From Polaribacter sp. (GTDB taxonomy: Bacteria; Bacteroidota; Bacteroidia; Flavobacteriales; Flavobacteriaceae), in assembly GCA_029245785.1 (NCBI GenBank), contig JAQWOR010000066.1, forward strand, positions 27,302 through 91,301: DNA of 64,000 nt. Reading direction: 5' to 3'. The notes under the pieces are model-generated. The model saw only the letters and a list, made by a program, of their open reading frames with translations, was not told where the DNA came from and made no database searches. Shown here piece by piece: positions 9,741 to 19,513 of this stretch; the first letter of the stretch is position 1; each line of letters opens with the position of its first letter. The position numbers and the translations under genes were made by a program.

Positions 9741-10469
9741 TTAAGCTCTCTTAAATTCACTTAATAAAATTGCCGTTGCAGTTGCCACGTTTAAACTTTC
9801 TGTTTTTTGTTCATTTCCAAATCTTGGAATTGAAATTTTTTGTTGCACCAAATTCCTAATTTCATCGGAAATTCCGTTGGCCTCATTTCCCATTATCAAT
9901 ACCGCTTCTTTTGGCAATGTTACTTTATAAACGTTTGCACCACCCATATCTGCTGCAAAAACGGGCAATTTTGTTTCTTGTAAAAACGGAAATAAATCTA
10001 TATAAACAACAGCAACTCTTGTTAAAGACCCCATAGAAGCTTGTACCACTTTTTGATTGAAACAATCAACCGTATTGCTAGAGCAAACCAATTGAGAAAC
10101 ACCAAACCAATCGCACAGCCTAATAATTGTACCGAGGTTTCCAGGGTCATTGACTGCATCTAAAGCAACCGTTATTCCTTTAGAAGTAAGTGCTGTTTTT
10201 TCAGGAATTTGAAACAGTCCCAACACTTTATTTGGCGTTTTTAGTTGACTTATCTTTTTCAACTCGGCAGAAGTGACTTCTATTTTTTGATCTGAAGCTA
10301 CATCAATGGCACAATCATTGGTAACAAATAATTGTTCTAAAACAAATGAAGAGTTAAGCAACTCCTTAACAACCTTAACGCCTTCGGCAACAAATAGTTT
10401 GTGTTTTTGCCGATACTTTTTTTGTTGTAAACTAGTTATTAATTTGATGTGATTATTTGATAAATTCAT
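9741..10469 (-). CDS. TrmH-family RNA 2'-O-methyltransferase
   Basis: A 242-residue SPOUT enzyme that methylates a ribose in rRNA or tRNA; the exact target is not clear. Motif 1 is LDAVNDPGNLGTIIR, motif 2 contains IMGNEANGIS and motif 3 contains SLNVATATAI, the knotted SAM-binding region. An N-terminal substrate-binding domain (L30e-like) precedes it. It converges with porT. Confidence 0.9.
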   Translation of the reverse strand: MNLSNNHIKLITSLQQKKYRQKHKLFVAEGVKVVKELLNSSFVLEQLFVTNDCAIDVASDQKIEVTSAELKKISQLKTPNKVLGLFQIPEKTALTSKGITVALDAVNDPGNLGTIIRLCDWFGVSQLVCSSNTVDCFNQKVVQASMGSLTRVAVVYIDLFPFLQETKLPVFAADMGGANVYKVTLPKEAVLIMGNEANGISDEIRNLVQQKISIPRFGNEQKTESLNVATATAILLSEFKRA

Positions 10470-10506
10470 CTCTAAATTTTAAATTAGAAAAACCGTCTAA
10501 AAATAG

Positions 10507-10514
10507 TACTTTTG
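10507..10514 (+). promoter_or_regulatory. -7 element (TACTTTTG) for tamL
   Basis: TACTTTTG fits TAnnTTTG, 28 nt before the tamL ATG. No clear TTG at the usual distance upstream. Confidence 0.4.
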
Positions 10515-10541
10515 AAACAACGTATTCTTTGTACAAAACTA

Positions 10542-13049
10542 ATGAAAAAAGTTTCTTTTTATCTTTTTATAATTTTAATTACGGTATCGTGTAGTTCTGT
10601 AAAAAGACTTTCAAAAAACGAGCACCTATTAAAAAAGAATACCATTTATGTTGATCAAAAGAAAAACACCAACAAGGAACTGAATGATTACCTTGTTCAA
10701 AAACCCAATTCAAGGCTTTTATGGTTTCCTGTTTCATTATATTTTTACAATTTAGGCAACTCAGAAAATTCTAAAACACCTACAGAATGGGGAACTAAAA
10801 ATCCGAAAACCTATCGTTTTTTTAAAGGCTTGTTTTCTGAGAAACAAAGTATTGCGGTTGCCAACACCGCTATAGGTCTTAACAATTGGTTTTTAAAAAG
10901 CGGTGAACCTCCTGTAATTATCAATGCAAAAAAAAATACAAGAACGGCAAATAACCTGAGCGCCTATTTTATGACAAAAGGCTATTTTAAAAATAAAGTG
11001 GTGGTAAAAACAGACACCTTTGGCAATAAAAAAGGAAAAGTGAGTTATCATATCTCTTCCGGAAAGCCCTTATTTTTAGACACCATCACAAGTTCAATTG
11101 CTTCTCCTATTTTAGATTCTATATACAAAACGGAAGCAGAAAACACCTTTTTAAAAGCTGAAGAACAATACAACGAAGACAATTTTAGAAAAGAAGCAGC
11201 AAGAGTTACTAAATTATTTAGAAATGCTGGGATTTACAATTTTTCAGGAAACGAAGATGTAATGACCTTTGAAGCAGATTCTACCAGAGCAGACTCTAAA
11301 ACAAATATTCAATTAACAATTTCTAATAATTATATTATAGAAGAAAATGGAAAATACATTTCTAAACCTTTTGTAGTTAAAAAAATAAGAAGAATAAATG
11401 TATATACAGATTATACATACAACGCAAAAGATGAAGCATATTTAGACACCATACAATACAATGGCATTTATTTTATAGCACATAAAAAGGTAGCTTACAA
11501 TCCGAAATACTTATCACAGTCTATTTTTATAAAGCCCAACCAAATTTATAGCGACACTCTTAGAAACCTAACAAGAAGTCACTTAAGATCTCTTAAAAAT
11601 TTTAAAGCCGTTAGCATCAATTATACCCAAAAAGAAAATAACAATGAGCTAGAAGCAACTATTTATTTGACTCCTAACGAAAAATTTACCATTAGTACAG
11701 AAACAGAGCTCACGCATTCTAACTTAAGAGAATTAGGGCTTTCTGGAAAGTTTTCTATTATTAACAGAAATACATTTAAAGGCGCAGAGACTTTTAAATT
11801 CTCTTTTTTAGGATCTTTCTTTAATACTTCTGTAGAATCTATCAGCTCTAATGATTTTTTTAATGCATGGGAAATTGGTGCAGACCTTTCTTTAGAAATC
11901 CCTCGATTTGTTGCTCCTCTTGGAATCTCAAAATGGGTTCCAAAAAGAATGTCTCCAAAAACAATCTTTTCAGTTGGAACAGGAATTCAAAAAAACATTG
12001 GATTAGACAAACAAACCATTACCGCAATTGTAGATTACAAATGGAAATTCAACAAAAAAAAGACCATTCATCTTGAACTATTCAATGCACAGTATATCCG
12101 AAATCTAAATAGCGGTCACTATTTTAATATCTACAACTCTGAATTTGAAAAACTTCAGGGTATTGAACAAGCCTACCCTAGTGATTTAGGTTTTCAATTA
12201 ACAAGAAATAATGCTGTAACCTTTATGGAGCTGATCAATGCAGACGCAGATTTCCAAACAAGTAACCCAATAGCGCATAAAGAGAATGCAAACGTTAGCA
12301 ATCGACATAGTATTATTACCTCTAACTTTATCATTCCTACAATTGCCTATTCTTACAACTATAATAGTCAAACAAATTACAAAGACAATGCGTTTTCATT
12401 TTTTAAGATCCGTATTGCAAACTCAGGAAATTTTCTTGGTCTATTGAGTAATCAAAAAAACAGTAATGATGTAAAAACCATACAAGACACACCTATTGCT
12501 CAATACTTTAAAACAGATATTGAATACAAACAATTTTGGGACATTTCAAGTCGCTCTGTGTTAGGATTTCGATCGTTTTTAGGAGCTGTCATTGCTTATG
12601 GAAATTCTGAAATTCCATTTACAAAAAGTTATTTCTCTGGCGGATCAAATGACATAAGAGCCTGGCAAACTTATGATTTAGGCCCCGGATCAACCGCTAC
12701 AAGATTAGAGTACAATGTCGGTAATTTTAAGTTTTTAACAAGTTTAGAATACCGGTTTGACCTCATTGGAAATGTAAAAGGCGCTTTATTTATTGATGCC
12801 GGTAATATTTGGGACATTACAAGTTCTGACTTTGTTGACAGTGATGCTAAATTTAAAGGATTCTCATCACTCAAACAAATTGCAATTGGTTCAGGTTTTG
12901 GAATACGATATGACCTAGGTTTTTTAGTATTGCGTTTTGATTACGGATTTAAAACCTATGAGCCCTACCTATCAAAAGGGCAAAAATGGTTTAGTAACTA
13001 CACCTTTAACAGGAGTGTGTTTAATGTTGGAATTAACTATCCTTTCTAA
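10542..13049 (+). CDS. tamL: TamL-type outer-membrane assembly lipoprotein (BamA/TamA superfamily)
   Basis: An Omp85-family protein of 835 residues in which the signal sequence ends in a lipobox (VSC, Cys17), the feature separating Bacteroidetes TamL from ordinary TamA. POTRA-like repeats fill the N-terminal half, and a 16-strand-type barrel follows, with the typical SYFSGGSNDIRAWQ motif and the C-terminal block FGIRYDLGFLVLRFDYG. It is expected to work with an inner-membrane TamB partner in outer-membrane biogenesis; no tamB is in the window. ATG 10542 was chosen over TTG 10512 because it gives the signal peptide directly. Confidence 0.88.
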   Translation: MKKVSFYLFIILITVSCSSVKRLSKNEHLLKKNTIYVDQKKNTNKELNDYLVQKPNSRLLWFPVSLYFYNLGNSENSKTPTEWGTKNPKTYRFFKGLFSEKQSIAVANTAIGLNNWFLKSGEPPVIINAKKNTRTANNLSAYFMTKGYFKNKVVVKTDTFGNKKGKVSYHISSGKPLFLDTITSSIASPILDSIYKTEAENTFLKAEEQYNEDNFRKEAARVTKLFRNAGIYNFSGNEDVMTFEADSTRADSKTNIQLTISNNYIIEENGKYISKPFVVKKIRRINVYTDYTYNAKDEAYLDTIQYNGIYFIAHKKVAYNPKYLSQSIFIKPNQIYSDTLRNLTRSHLRSLKNFKAVSINYTQKENNNELEATIYLTPNEKFTISTETELTHSNLRELGLSGKFSIINRNTFKGAETFKFSFLGSFFNTSVESISSNDFFNAWEIGADLSLEIPRFVAPLGISKWVPKRMSPKTIFSVGTGIQKNIGLDKQTITAIVDYKWKFNKKKTIHLELFNAQYIRNLNSGHYFNIYNSEFEKLQGIEQAYPSDLGFQLTRNNAVTFMELINADADFQTSNPIAHKENANVSNRHSIITSNFIIPTIAYSYNYNSQTNYKDNAFSFFKIRIANSGNFLGLLSNQKNSNDVKTIQDTPIAQYFKTDIEYKQFWDISSRSVLGFRSFLGAVIAYGNSEIPFTKSYFSGGSNDIRAWQTYDLGPGSTATRLEYNVGNFKFLTSLEYRFDLIGNVKGALFIDAGNIWDITSSDFVDSDAKFKGFSSLKQIAIGSGFGIRYDLGFLVLRFDYGFKTYEPYLSKGQKWFSNYTFNRSVFNVGINYPF

Positions 13050-13058
13050 TAAATTAAC

Positions 13059-13081
13059 ACGAAAATCTATAACGTTTTCGT
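13059..13081 (+). terminator. Weak hairpin after tamL
   Basis: ACGAAAA and TTTTCGT arms with a 9-nt loop, followed by a T-containing stretch. A weak terminator at best. Confidence 0.35.
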
Positions 13082-13123
13082 TACTTTATATTACTAAATA
13101 GAGCTGTTGATTTAAAAATTGAT

Positions 13124-13131
13124 TACTTTTG
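13124..13131 (+). promoter_or_regulatory. -7 element (TACTTTTG) for fba
   Basis: TACTTTTG matches TAnnTTTG, 34 nt before the aldolase ATG. The nearest TTG (13107-13109) is only 14 nt away, shorter than usual. Confidence 0.45.
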
Positions 13132-13165
13132 ATTCCTTAATTTCCACTATAAAAATGAAACCATC

Positions 13166-14236
13166 ATGAGTCATAATATCAAGCCCGGAGTTGCTACAGG
13201 TAACGCTGTTCAAGAAATTTTTAAATTTGCAAAAGAAAAAGGTTTCGCTTTACCAGCGGTAAACGTTATCGGTTCTAATACCATAAATGCCGTATTAGAA
13301 ACTGCAAAAGAATTAAACGCACCTGTTATTATTCAATTTTCAAATGGTGGCGCACATTTTAATGCAGGAAAAGGCCTATCCAACGAACATCAAAAAGCAG
13401 CAATTGCTGGTGGTATTGCTGGTGCAAAACACGTACATCAAATGGCTGAAGCTTATGGAGTTCCTGTGATTTTACATACAGACCATGCCGCTAAAAAACT
13501 ATTGCCATGGATTGATGGCTTGTTAGATGCAAGTGAAAAACATTTTGCAGAAACAGGCGTACCGTTGTACAGTTCTCATATGATCGATCTATCTGAAGAA
13601 CCTATTGAAGAAAATATTGAAATTTGTAAAGAGTACTTAGCTCGTATGAGCAAAATGGGAATGACCTTAGAAATTGAACTAGGAATTACTGGAGGTGAAG
13701 AAGATGGTGTTGACAATTCTGATGTAGATGTTTCTAAACTATACACACAACCTGAAGAAGTTGCTTTTGCTTATGAAGAGCTGCTAAAAGTAAGCCCACA
13801 ATTTACAATTGCTGCTGCTTTTGGAAATGTTCATGGTGTTTACAAACCTGGAAATGTAAAATTAACTCCAAAAATTTTAAAAAACTCACAAGAATATATT
13901 TCTAAAAAATACAACGTTCCGCACAATACCATTGATTTTGTATTTCATGGCGGATCTGGCTCTACTGTTGAAGAAATAAGAGAAGGAATTTCTTACGGAG
14001 TTATAAAAATGAATATTGATACTGATTTACAATATGCCTTTATGGAAGGAATTAGAGATTATTTTTCAGAAAAAACAGCCTATTTGCAATCTCAAATTGG
14101 AAATCCAACAGGAAGTGACTCTCCAAACAAAAAGCACTACGACCCTAGAGGATGGCTACGTAAAGGAGAACTGACATTTAAAGATCGTTTAAAATCTGCT
14201 TTTGAAGACTTAAACAATATAAATACACTTGCTTAA
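13166..14236 (+). CDS. fbaA: Class II fructose-bisphosphate aldolase
   Basis: A 356-residue, zinc-dependent aldolase interconverting fructose 1,6-bisphosphate with glyceraldehyde 3-phosphate and dihydroxyacetone phosphate in glycolysis and gluconeogenesis. Metal and substrate motifs are present: HTDHAAKKLLPW, NVHGVYKPGNV and FHGGSGS. Length and N-terminus match the E. coli FbaA (class IIA) form. Zinc ligands look intact here, in contrast to the lost structural zinc sites of ProS, AccD and DnaG in this window. Confidence 0.96.
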   Translation: MSHNIKPGVATGNAVQEIFKFAKEKGFALPAVNVIGSNTINAVLETAKELNAPVIIQFSNGGAHFNAGKGLSNEHQKAAIAGGIAGAKHVHQMAEAYGVPVILHTDHAAKKLLPWIDGLLDASEKHFAETGVPLYSSHMIDLSEEPIEENIEICKEYLARMSKMGMTLEIELGITGGEEDGVDNSDVDVSKLYTQPEEVAFAYEELLKVSPQFTIAAAFGNVHGVYKPGNVKLTPKILKNSQEYISKKYNVPHNTIDFVFHGGSGSTVEEIREGISYGVIKMNIDTDLQYAFMEGIRDYFSEKTAYLQSQIGNPTGSDSPNKKHYDPRGWLRKGELTFKDRLKSAFEDLNNINTLA

Positions 14237-14297
14237 TCAATTAGATATCTTATTTTAGCCGTTTATACACAACCTATAAAAGTAAAACAACTAAATA

Positions 14298-15155
14298 ATG
14301 GCTTGGTTTAAACGTAAAGACAAAGGAATACAAACCCCAACAGAAGACAAAAAAGACACTCCTAAAGGGTTATGGTACAAAACACCTAGTGGTAAAATTA
14401 TAGACACTGAAGAGTTAAAAAGCAATTTATTTGTAAGTCCAGAAGACGGGTATCATGTACGAATAGGAAGTAAAGAATATTTTGAAATTTTCTTTGATGA
14501 CAATACATTTGAAGAATTAAACCCAAACTTAACTTCTTTAGATCCTCTAAAATTTGAAGACACAAAAAAATATACAGATCGTGTAAAAGCGGCAACAGAA
14601 AAAAGCAAACTAAACGATGCTGTTCGAACAGCCGTTGGATTGTCTTTAGGTAAAAACCTTGTGATTGCTGCAATGGATTTTGCTTTTATTGGCGGATCAA
14701 TGGGCTCTGTAGTAGGAGAAAAAATTTCACGAGCAATTGAATACGCCATCCAACATGAAATTCCGTTTTTAATGATTTCTAAATCTGGTGGTGCTAGAAT
14801 GATGGAAGCTTCATTATCATTAATGCAATTAGTAAAAACCTCTGCCAAATTAGCACAATTAGCCGAAGCCAAAGTTCCGTATATTTCATTATGTACAGAC
14901 CCTACAACCGGAGGAACAACAGCCTCCTATGCAATGCTTGGAGACATTAATATTGCAGAACCAAATGCATTGATTGCTTTTGCAGGCCCTAGAGTAGTAA
15001 AAGACACCACTGGTAAAGAATTACCAGAAGGCTTTCAGCGTTCAGAATTTTTACTAGAACACGGATTTTTAGATGGGATTTACGAACGTAAAAACTTAAA
15101 AAACCAAATCAATTTATACATCGATTTGATACAAAACTTACCCATAAGAAAATAA
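14298..15155 (+). CDS. accD: Acetyl-CoA carboxylase carboxyltransferase subunit beta
   Basis: A 285-residue subunit of the carboxyltransferase, which moves the carboxyl from biotin to acetyl-CoA to give malonyl-CoA. The crotonase-like core is intact ([51 protein letters not shown]). The N-terminal zinc ribbon that in E. coli uses four Cys has lost all of them: the first CxxC reads KTPSG (about residues 28-32, one residue shorter) and the second reads VSPEDGYH (S47, D50). The fold region is otherwise recognisable. From memory other flavobacterial AccD proteins look similar, so this is probably lineage-wide, not decay. accA is not in the window. Confidence 0.94.
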   Translation: MAWFKRKDKGIQTPTEDKKDTPKGLWYKTPSGKIIDTEELKSNLFVSPEDGYHVRIGSKEYFEIFFDDNTFEELNPNLTSLDPLKFEDTKKYTDRVKAATEKSKLNDAVRTAVGLSLGKNLVIAAMDFAFIGGSMGSVVGEKISRAIEYAIQHEIPFLMISKSGGARMMEASLSLMQLVKTSAKLAQLAEAKVPYISLCTDPTTGGTTASYAMLGDINIAEPNALIAFAGPRVVKDTTGKELPEGFQRSEFLLEHGFLDGIYERKNLKNQINLYIDLIQNLPIRK

Positions 15156-15179
15156 AAAAGAGCCTCACGGCTCTTTTTT
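15154..15179 (+). terminator. Terminator after accD
   Basis: AAAAAAGAGCC and GGCTCTTTTTT arms around a TCAC loop, starting at the accD stop codon and ending in a T run. Confidence 0.85.
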
Positions 15180-15266
15180 ATTTAACTCCTTTTTTATGAA
15201 AGACTTAGCTCGTATTTCCTTTAAAAATATTAGAGATATTATATTATAAAAAAACAAAATTAATTG

Positions 15267-15274
15267 TATATTTG
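15267..15274 (+). promoter_or_regulatory. -7 element (TATATTTG) for rpsO
   Basis: TATATTTG followed by GCCCC, 55 nt before the rpsO ATG. No convincing -33 TTG. Confidence 0.5.
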
Positions 15275-15279
15275 CCCCT

Positions 15280-15298
15280 TCAATGAAAACATCATTGA
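15280..15298 (+). promoter_or_regulatory. Hairpin in rpsO leader
   Basis: Perfect 7-bp inverted repeat TCAATGA/TCATTGA with a 5-nt loop at the very start of the predicted rpsO mRNA. S15 represses its own translation through leader structures in several bacteria, so an S15-binding site is possible, but the fold here is short and unproven. Confidence 0.35.
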
Positions 15299-15329
15299 GT
15301 ACATAAAAATCATTTAAATCAATATTGGC

Positions 15330-15599
15330 ATGTATTTAACAAAAGAAGTAAAAGAGAACATCTTTTCAAAACACGGTAAGTCAGCAACTGACACTGGAAC
15401 ATCAGAAGGGCAAATTGCTTTGTTCACATTTAGAATCAACCATTTAACAGAACATTTAAAAGGGAATCGTAAAGATTACAACACTGAGCGTTCATTAGTA
15501 AAACTGGTAGGTAAACGTAGAAGTTTATTAGATTATCTAAAGAAAACTGAAATCAACAGGTACCGTGCAATTATCAAAGAATTAGGAATTAGAAAATAA
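15330..15599 (+). CDS. rpsO: 30S ribosomal protein S15
   Basis: An 89-residue uS15 protein, normal length, binding 16S rRNA in the central domain. Family blocks TGTSEGQIALFTFRINHLTEHL and the C-terminal RSLLDYLKKTEINRY are clear. It lies between its own promoter and its own terminator, directly upstream of pnp, the classic rpsO-pnp arrangement. Confidence 0.96.
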   Translation: MYLTKEVKENIFSKHGKSATDTGTSEGQIALFTFRINHLTEHLKGNRKDYNTERSLVKLVGKRRSLLDYLKKTEINRYRAIIKELGIRK

Positions 15600-15609
15600 A
15601 ACCTAACAA

Positions 15610-15640
15610 AAAAAGAGGCTCTATAAACGTGCCTCTTTTT
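15610..15640 (+). terminator. Terminator between rpsO and pnp
   Basis: AAAAAGAGGC and GCCTCTTTTT arms with an 11-nt loop, followed by TATTTT. It would limit read-through into pnp. Confidence 0.8.
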
Positions 15641-15715
15641 TATTTTACATTCATTGGAGAACAGACACAACAACACACAACGCATTAATTAAGTAAAAAA
15701 TTAGAATTAAAACGT

Positions 15716-17944
15716 ATGATTCCAAAAGTATTTAACGAGGTTATAGACCTTGGAGATGGAAGAACCATCTCATTAGAAACCGGTAAGTTAGCAAAACAAG
15801 CACACGGTTCAGTTGTTGTAAGAATGGGAGACGCAATGTTATTGTGTACAGTAGTATCAAACTACAAACAAAGTCCTGTAGATTTTTTGCCATTAACGGT
15901 AGATTATAGAGAGAAGTTTGCAGCCGCTGGAAGATATCCTGGAGGTTTCTTTAAAAGAGAAGCAAGACCAAGTGATGGAGAAGTATTAACAATGCGTCTT
16001 GTAGACCGTGTTTTACGTCCATTATTTCCAAAAGATTACCATTCAGAAGTACAAGTAATGATTCAGTTAATGTCTCATGATGAAAATGTAATGCCAGATG
16101 CACTAGCAGGTTTAGCAGCATCAGCAGCAATACAATTGTCTGACTTCCCTTTTGAATGTCCTATTTCTGAAGCACGTGTTGCTAGAGTAAATGGAGAATT
16201 TGTTATCAATCCAAGTAGAGCTCAATTAGCAGATGCTGATTTAGACATGATGATTGGCGCTTCTGCAGACTCAGTAATGATGGTAGAAGGAGAAATGGAC
16301 GAAGTTTCTGAAGAAGAAATGGCAGATGCAATTAAATTTGCACACGAAGCAATTAAAATACAATGTGCTGCTCAAGTTCGCTTGGCAGAAGCATTTGGAA
16401 AAAAAGAAGTTCGTGAATATGAAGGAGAAAGAGAAGACGAAGAACTAGCAAAAAAAATACACGAGCTTACCTATGATAAATGTTACGCTATTGCTAAAAA
16501 AGGAACTTCTAAAGCTGAAAGAACAGAAGCTTTTTCTAGTATAAAAGAAGAAGTAATAGCTTCATTCACAGAAGAAGAATTAGCAGATTATGGAGACTTA
16601 GTTGGAAAGTATTTCAACAAAGCACAAAAAACTGCTATTCGTGAATTAACCTTAGCAGAAGGTTTACGTTTAGATGGTCGTAAGACAGATGAAATTAGAC
16701 CAATTTGGTGTGAGGTAAACTACTTACCTTCTACACATGGCTCATCAATATTTACAAGAGGTGAAACTCAAGCCTTAGCAACCGTTACTTTAGGAACATC
16801 AAGAGAAGCAAACAAAATAGATATGCCATCTTACGAAGGTGAAGAAACTTTCTATTTACACTATAACTTCCCTCCTTTTTGTACTGGAGAAGCACGTCCG
16901 TTAAGAGGAACCTCTCGTAGAGAAGTTGGTCACGGAAATTTAGCTCAACGTGGATTGAAAGGAATGATTCCTGACGATTGTCCTTATACAGTTAGAGTTG
17001 TGAGTGAAGTATTAGAATCTAACGGTTCTTCTTCAATGGCAACTGTTTGTGCTGGAACAATGGCATTAATGGATGCAGGAGTTCAAATAAAAAGACCTGT
17101 TTCTGGTATTGCAATGGGATTAATTTCTGATGGTGATCGTTATGCGGTATTGTCTGACATTTTAGGTGATGAAGATCATTTAGGTGATATGGACTTTAAA
17201 GTAACAGGAACTGCTGAAGGAATTACAGCATGTCAAATGGACATCAAAGTAAAAGGATTGTCTTATGAGATTTTAGTAAATGCTTTAAAACAAGCTCGTG
17301 AAGGACGTTTACATATCTTAGAGAAATTAACAGATACCATTACTGCTCCTGCTGAAAGCGTTAAAGAACACGCTCCAACCATGGTTACGCGTAGAGTGCC
17401 TAACGAATTTATTGGCGCTTTAATTGGACCTGGAGGAAAAGTGATTCAAGAGATGCAAAAAGAAACTGAGACAACTATCGTTATCAACGAAGATCCAGTA
17501 ACTGAAGAAGGTATCGTTGAAATTCTAGGTGTTGGAAAAGAAGGTATTAATGCTGTTTTAGCAAAAATAGATGCCATATTATTCAAACCTGAAAAAGGCA
17601 GCGTTTATGAAGTAAAAGTAATCAAAATGTTAGATTTTGGTGCTGTGGTAGAATACCAAGATGCTCCAGGAAACGAAGTTTTATTACACGTAAGCGAACT
17701 GGCTTGGGAACGTACTGAAAACGTAAGTGATGTGGTAAATATGGGAGATGTTTTTGATGTGAAGTACTTTGGTTTAGACCCAAGAACTCGTAAAGAAAAA
17801 GTATCTCGTAAAGCTATTTTACCAAAGCCTGAAGGATTTGTTGAAAGACCTCCAAGAGACAACAATAGAGGACGTGACAACCGCGGTAGAGATAACCGAG
17901 GTCGTGACAGAAGAGACGACAGAAAACCAAGAGAAGATAGATAA
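15716..17944 (+). CDS. pnp: Polyribonucleotide nucleotidyltransferase (PNPase)
   Basis: A 742-residue phosphorolytic 3'-to-5' exoribonuclease. Domain order is RNase PH 1 (about 1-215), an alpha-helical linker, RNase PH 2 (about 300-545), KH ([19 protein letters not shown], about 560-620) and S1 (about 625-695). The tail after S1 is an Arg/Gly/Asp-rich repeat (RGRDN units), probably disordered and RNA-binding. Catalytic-core residues such as the [13 protein letters not shown] and [12 protein letters not shown] stretches are present. It has its own downstream terminator. Confidence 0.96.
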   Translation: MIPKVFNEVIDLGDGRTISLETGKLAKQAHGSVVVRMGDAMLLCTVVSNYKQSPVDFLPLTVDYREKFAAAGRYPGGFFKREARPSDGEVLTMRLVDRVLRPLFPKDYHSEVQVMIQLMSHDENVMPDALAGLAASAAIQLSDFPFECPISEARVARVNGEFVINPSRAQLADADLDMMIGASADSVMMVEGEMDEVSEEEMADAIKFAHEAIKIQCAAQVRLAEAFGKKEVREYEGEREDEELAKKIHELTYDKCYAIAKKGTSKAERTEAFSSIKEEVIASFTEEELADYGDLVGKYFNKAQKTAIRELTLAEGLRLDGRKTDEIRPIWCEVNYLPSTHGSSIFTRGETQALATVTLGTSREANKIDMPSYEGEETFYLHYNFPPFCTGEARPLRGTSRREVGHGNLAQRGLKGMIPDDCPYTVRVVSEVLESNGSSSMATVCAGTMALMDAGVQIKRPVSGIAMGLISDGDRYAVLSDILGDEDHLGDMDFKVTGTAEGITACQMDIKVKGLSYEILVNALKQAREGRLHILEKLTDTITAPAESVKEHAPTMVTRRVPNEFIGALIGPGGKVIQEMQKETETTIVINEDPVTEEGIVEILGVGKEGINAVLAKIDAILFKPEKGSVYEVKVIKMLDFGAVVEYQDAPGNEVLLHVSELAWERTENVSDVVNMGDVFDVKYFGLDPRTRKEKVSRKAILPKPEGFVERPPRDNNRGRDNRGRDNRGRDRRDDRKPREDR

Positions 17945-17967
17945 TCTCTTAAAATTATTTCTTTTAC

Positions 17968-18000
17968 AAAAAGCACCAAAATTATTTTGGTGCTTTTTTT
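17968..18000 (+). terminator. Terminator after pnp
   Basis: Perfect arms AAAAAGCACCAAAA/TTTTGGTGCTTTTT around a TTA loop and ending in a T run. Confidence 0.88.
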
Positions 18001-18050
18001 ATGGTTCACTGTTCTATTCTATTTAGATTTAGTTTCTTTGTAACCCACTT

Positions 18051-19175
18051 ATGAAAATTCAACGAATTACATACTTCTCTTTAGGAAGCAATCAAGGAAA
18101 CAAGCTTGAGAGTCTTCAAAAAGCAGTGGTTTTAATTGCAGAAAAAATAGGCGCTGTTTTAAAAATTGCATCTATTTACACAACACCTGCATTAGGATTT
18201 AAAGGAGATGATTTCTTAAACACCTGCATAAAGGTTTCTACCTACTTACCTCCCGAAACATTAATTGCCCGTTTGTTAGAAATAGAAACCAAACTCGGAA
18301 GGGTTCGGAAAGAAAAAAACACCTATACAGATAGAACTATTGACATTGATATATTACTTTTTGATGACGAAATCATTTTTTCAAAAGAACTGATCGTTCC
18401 GCATCCAAGAATGCTAGAACGTAAATTTGTATTGACTCCTTTAACTGAAATTGCAAAAGACATCTTGCATCCTATTGAGAAAATTTACGTGTCAAAATGC
18501 TTAGAAAACTGCAAAGACACCTCTGAAATTAAGAAAATTTCCGAAACACTTGTAAGGCCTATCCCTTTGACAGAAAAATACAATTACATTGCTATTGAAG
18601 GAAATATTGGAGCAGGAAAAACAAGTTTGGCTAAAATGATGTCAGACGAATTCAATGCAAAAGTAGTTTTAGAACGGTTTGCTGACAATCCTTTTCTTCC
18701 AAAATTTTATGAAGACAAAGAACGGTTTGCCTTTCCTTTAGAAATGAGTTTTTTAGCAGATAGATATCAGCAGCTAACAGATGATTTAGCGCAATTTGAC
18801 CTGTTTAAAAACTTAATCGTTTCTGACTACTACATTTTCAAATCTTTGATCTTTGCACAAGTTACACTTCAAAAAGAAGAATACATTTTATACAGAAGAA
18901 TGTTTGATTTGATGTATAAAGAAATTACAAAGCCTGATTTATACGTGTATTTGTTTCAAAACACAGATAGACTGATCAAAAATATCGAAAAAAGAGGACG
19001 TAGCTATGAGCAAAATATCACGCCAGAGTATCTCGAAAAAATTCACAATGGCTATACCACTTTTATAAAAACACAACAAAATTTAAACACCCTTATTATT
19101 GATGTTTCTCAATTAGATTTTGTAAATAGTTCTGATGACTATACCTTTATTATCAACACCATAAACAATCACTAA
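18051..19175 (+). CDS. folK: Fusion of HPPK (FolK) with a deoxynucleoside kinase
   Basis: A 374-residue two-domain protein. Residues about 8-165 are 6-hydroxymethyl-7,8-dihydropterin pyrophosphokinase, with SLGSNQGNK, the DRTIDIDILLFDD block and VPHPRMLERKFVL, making the diphosphate for dihydropteroate synthase in folate synthesis. Residues about 175-374 are a deoxynucleoside kinase of the dGK/dAK type, with P-loop GNIGAGKT (184-191), the ERF motif and RGRSYE for the lid. The frame is continuous, so this is a true fusion joining folate synthesis to deoxynucleotide salvage. I believe the fusion is known in Bacteroidetes. It converges with gldC, leaving 2 nt. Confidence 0.92.
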   Translation: MKIQRITYFSLGSNQGNKLESLQKAVVLIAEKIGAVLKIASIYTTPALGFKGDDFLNTCIKVSTYLPPETLIARLLEIETKLGRVRKEKNTYTDRTIDIDILLFDDEIIFSKELIVPHPRMLERKFVLTPLTEIAKDILHPIEKIYVSKCLENCKDTSEIKKISETLVRPIPLTEKYNYIAIEGNIGAGKTSLAKMMSDEFNAKVVLERFADNPFLPKFYEDKERFAFPLEMSFLADRYQQLTDDLAQFDLFKNLIVSDYYIFKSLIFAQVTLQKEEYILYRRMFDLMYKEITKPDLYVYLFQNTDRLIKNIEKRGRSYEQNITPEYLEKIHNGYTTFIKTQQNLNTLIIDVSQLDFVNSSDDYTFIINTINNH

Positions 19176-19177
19176 AT

Positions 19178-19513
19178 TTATTTTTTTAACTCTAATTTTT
19201 CAGCAAAATACTCACAAAAATCTCGCATCGTTGCGCTCATTTTTTGATCGTCAGTGGCGCGTTCAAAAGTAGCTGCCATTGCCACTAATGTTTGATGAAA
19301 GAATTGTTTCATCTCATCTACAGGCATGTCTTTTGTCCAAAGATCCATACGCAATGTGTCTTTTTTAACCGAATCCCAAACAGAAAGCATAATCGCTTTT
19401 GTCTCTGCGTCTTTAACGCCGCCATCTTCAGCTGTCCAAGAAATTGCTTCTGGGATTTTATTTTCGTCTAAACCTACTTTTATTTGAATTTCTGAGGTGT
19501 GCTTTACTGCCAT
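19178..19513 (-). CDS. gldC: Gliding motility protein GldC
   Basis: A 111-residue soluble protein. GldC supports gliding motility in Flavobacterium johnsoniae, where its loss reduces but does not abolish movement; its biochemical role is unknown. Recognised from the N-terminal KHTSEIQIKVGLDENKIPE block and its place directly after gldB. The start ATG overlaps the gldB stop (TAATG), showing translational coupling. Confidence 0.92.
   Translation of the reverse strand: MAVKHTSEIQIKVGLDENKIPEAISWTAEDGGVKDAETKAIMLSVWDSVKKDTLRMDLWTKDMPVDEMKQFFHQTLVAMAATFERATDDQKMSATMRDFCEYFAEKLELKK

Noticed and set aside
14453..14872. 139-codon ORF antisense to accD (and similar 8349-8777 antisense to ubiE)
   Set aside because: Both are opposite strongly conserved genes and show no independent coding evidence.
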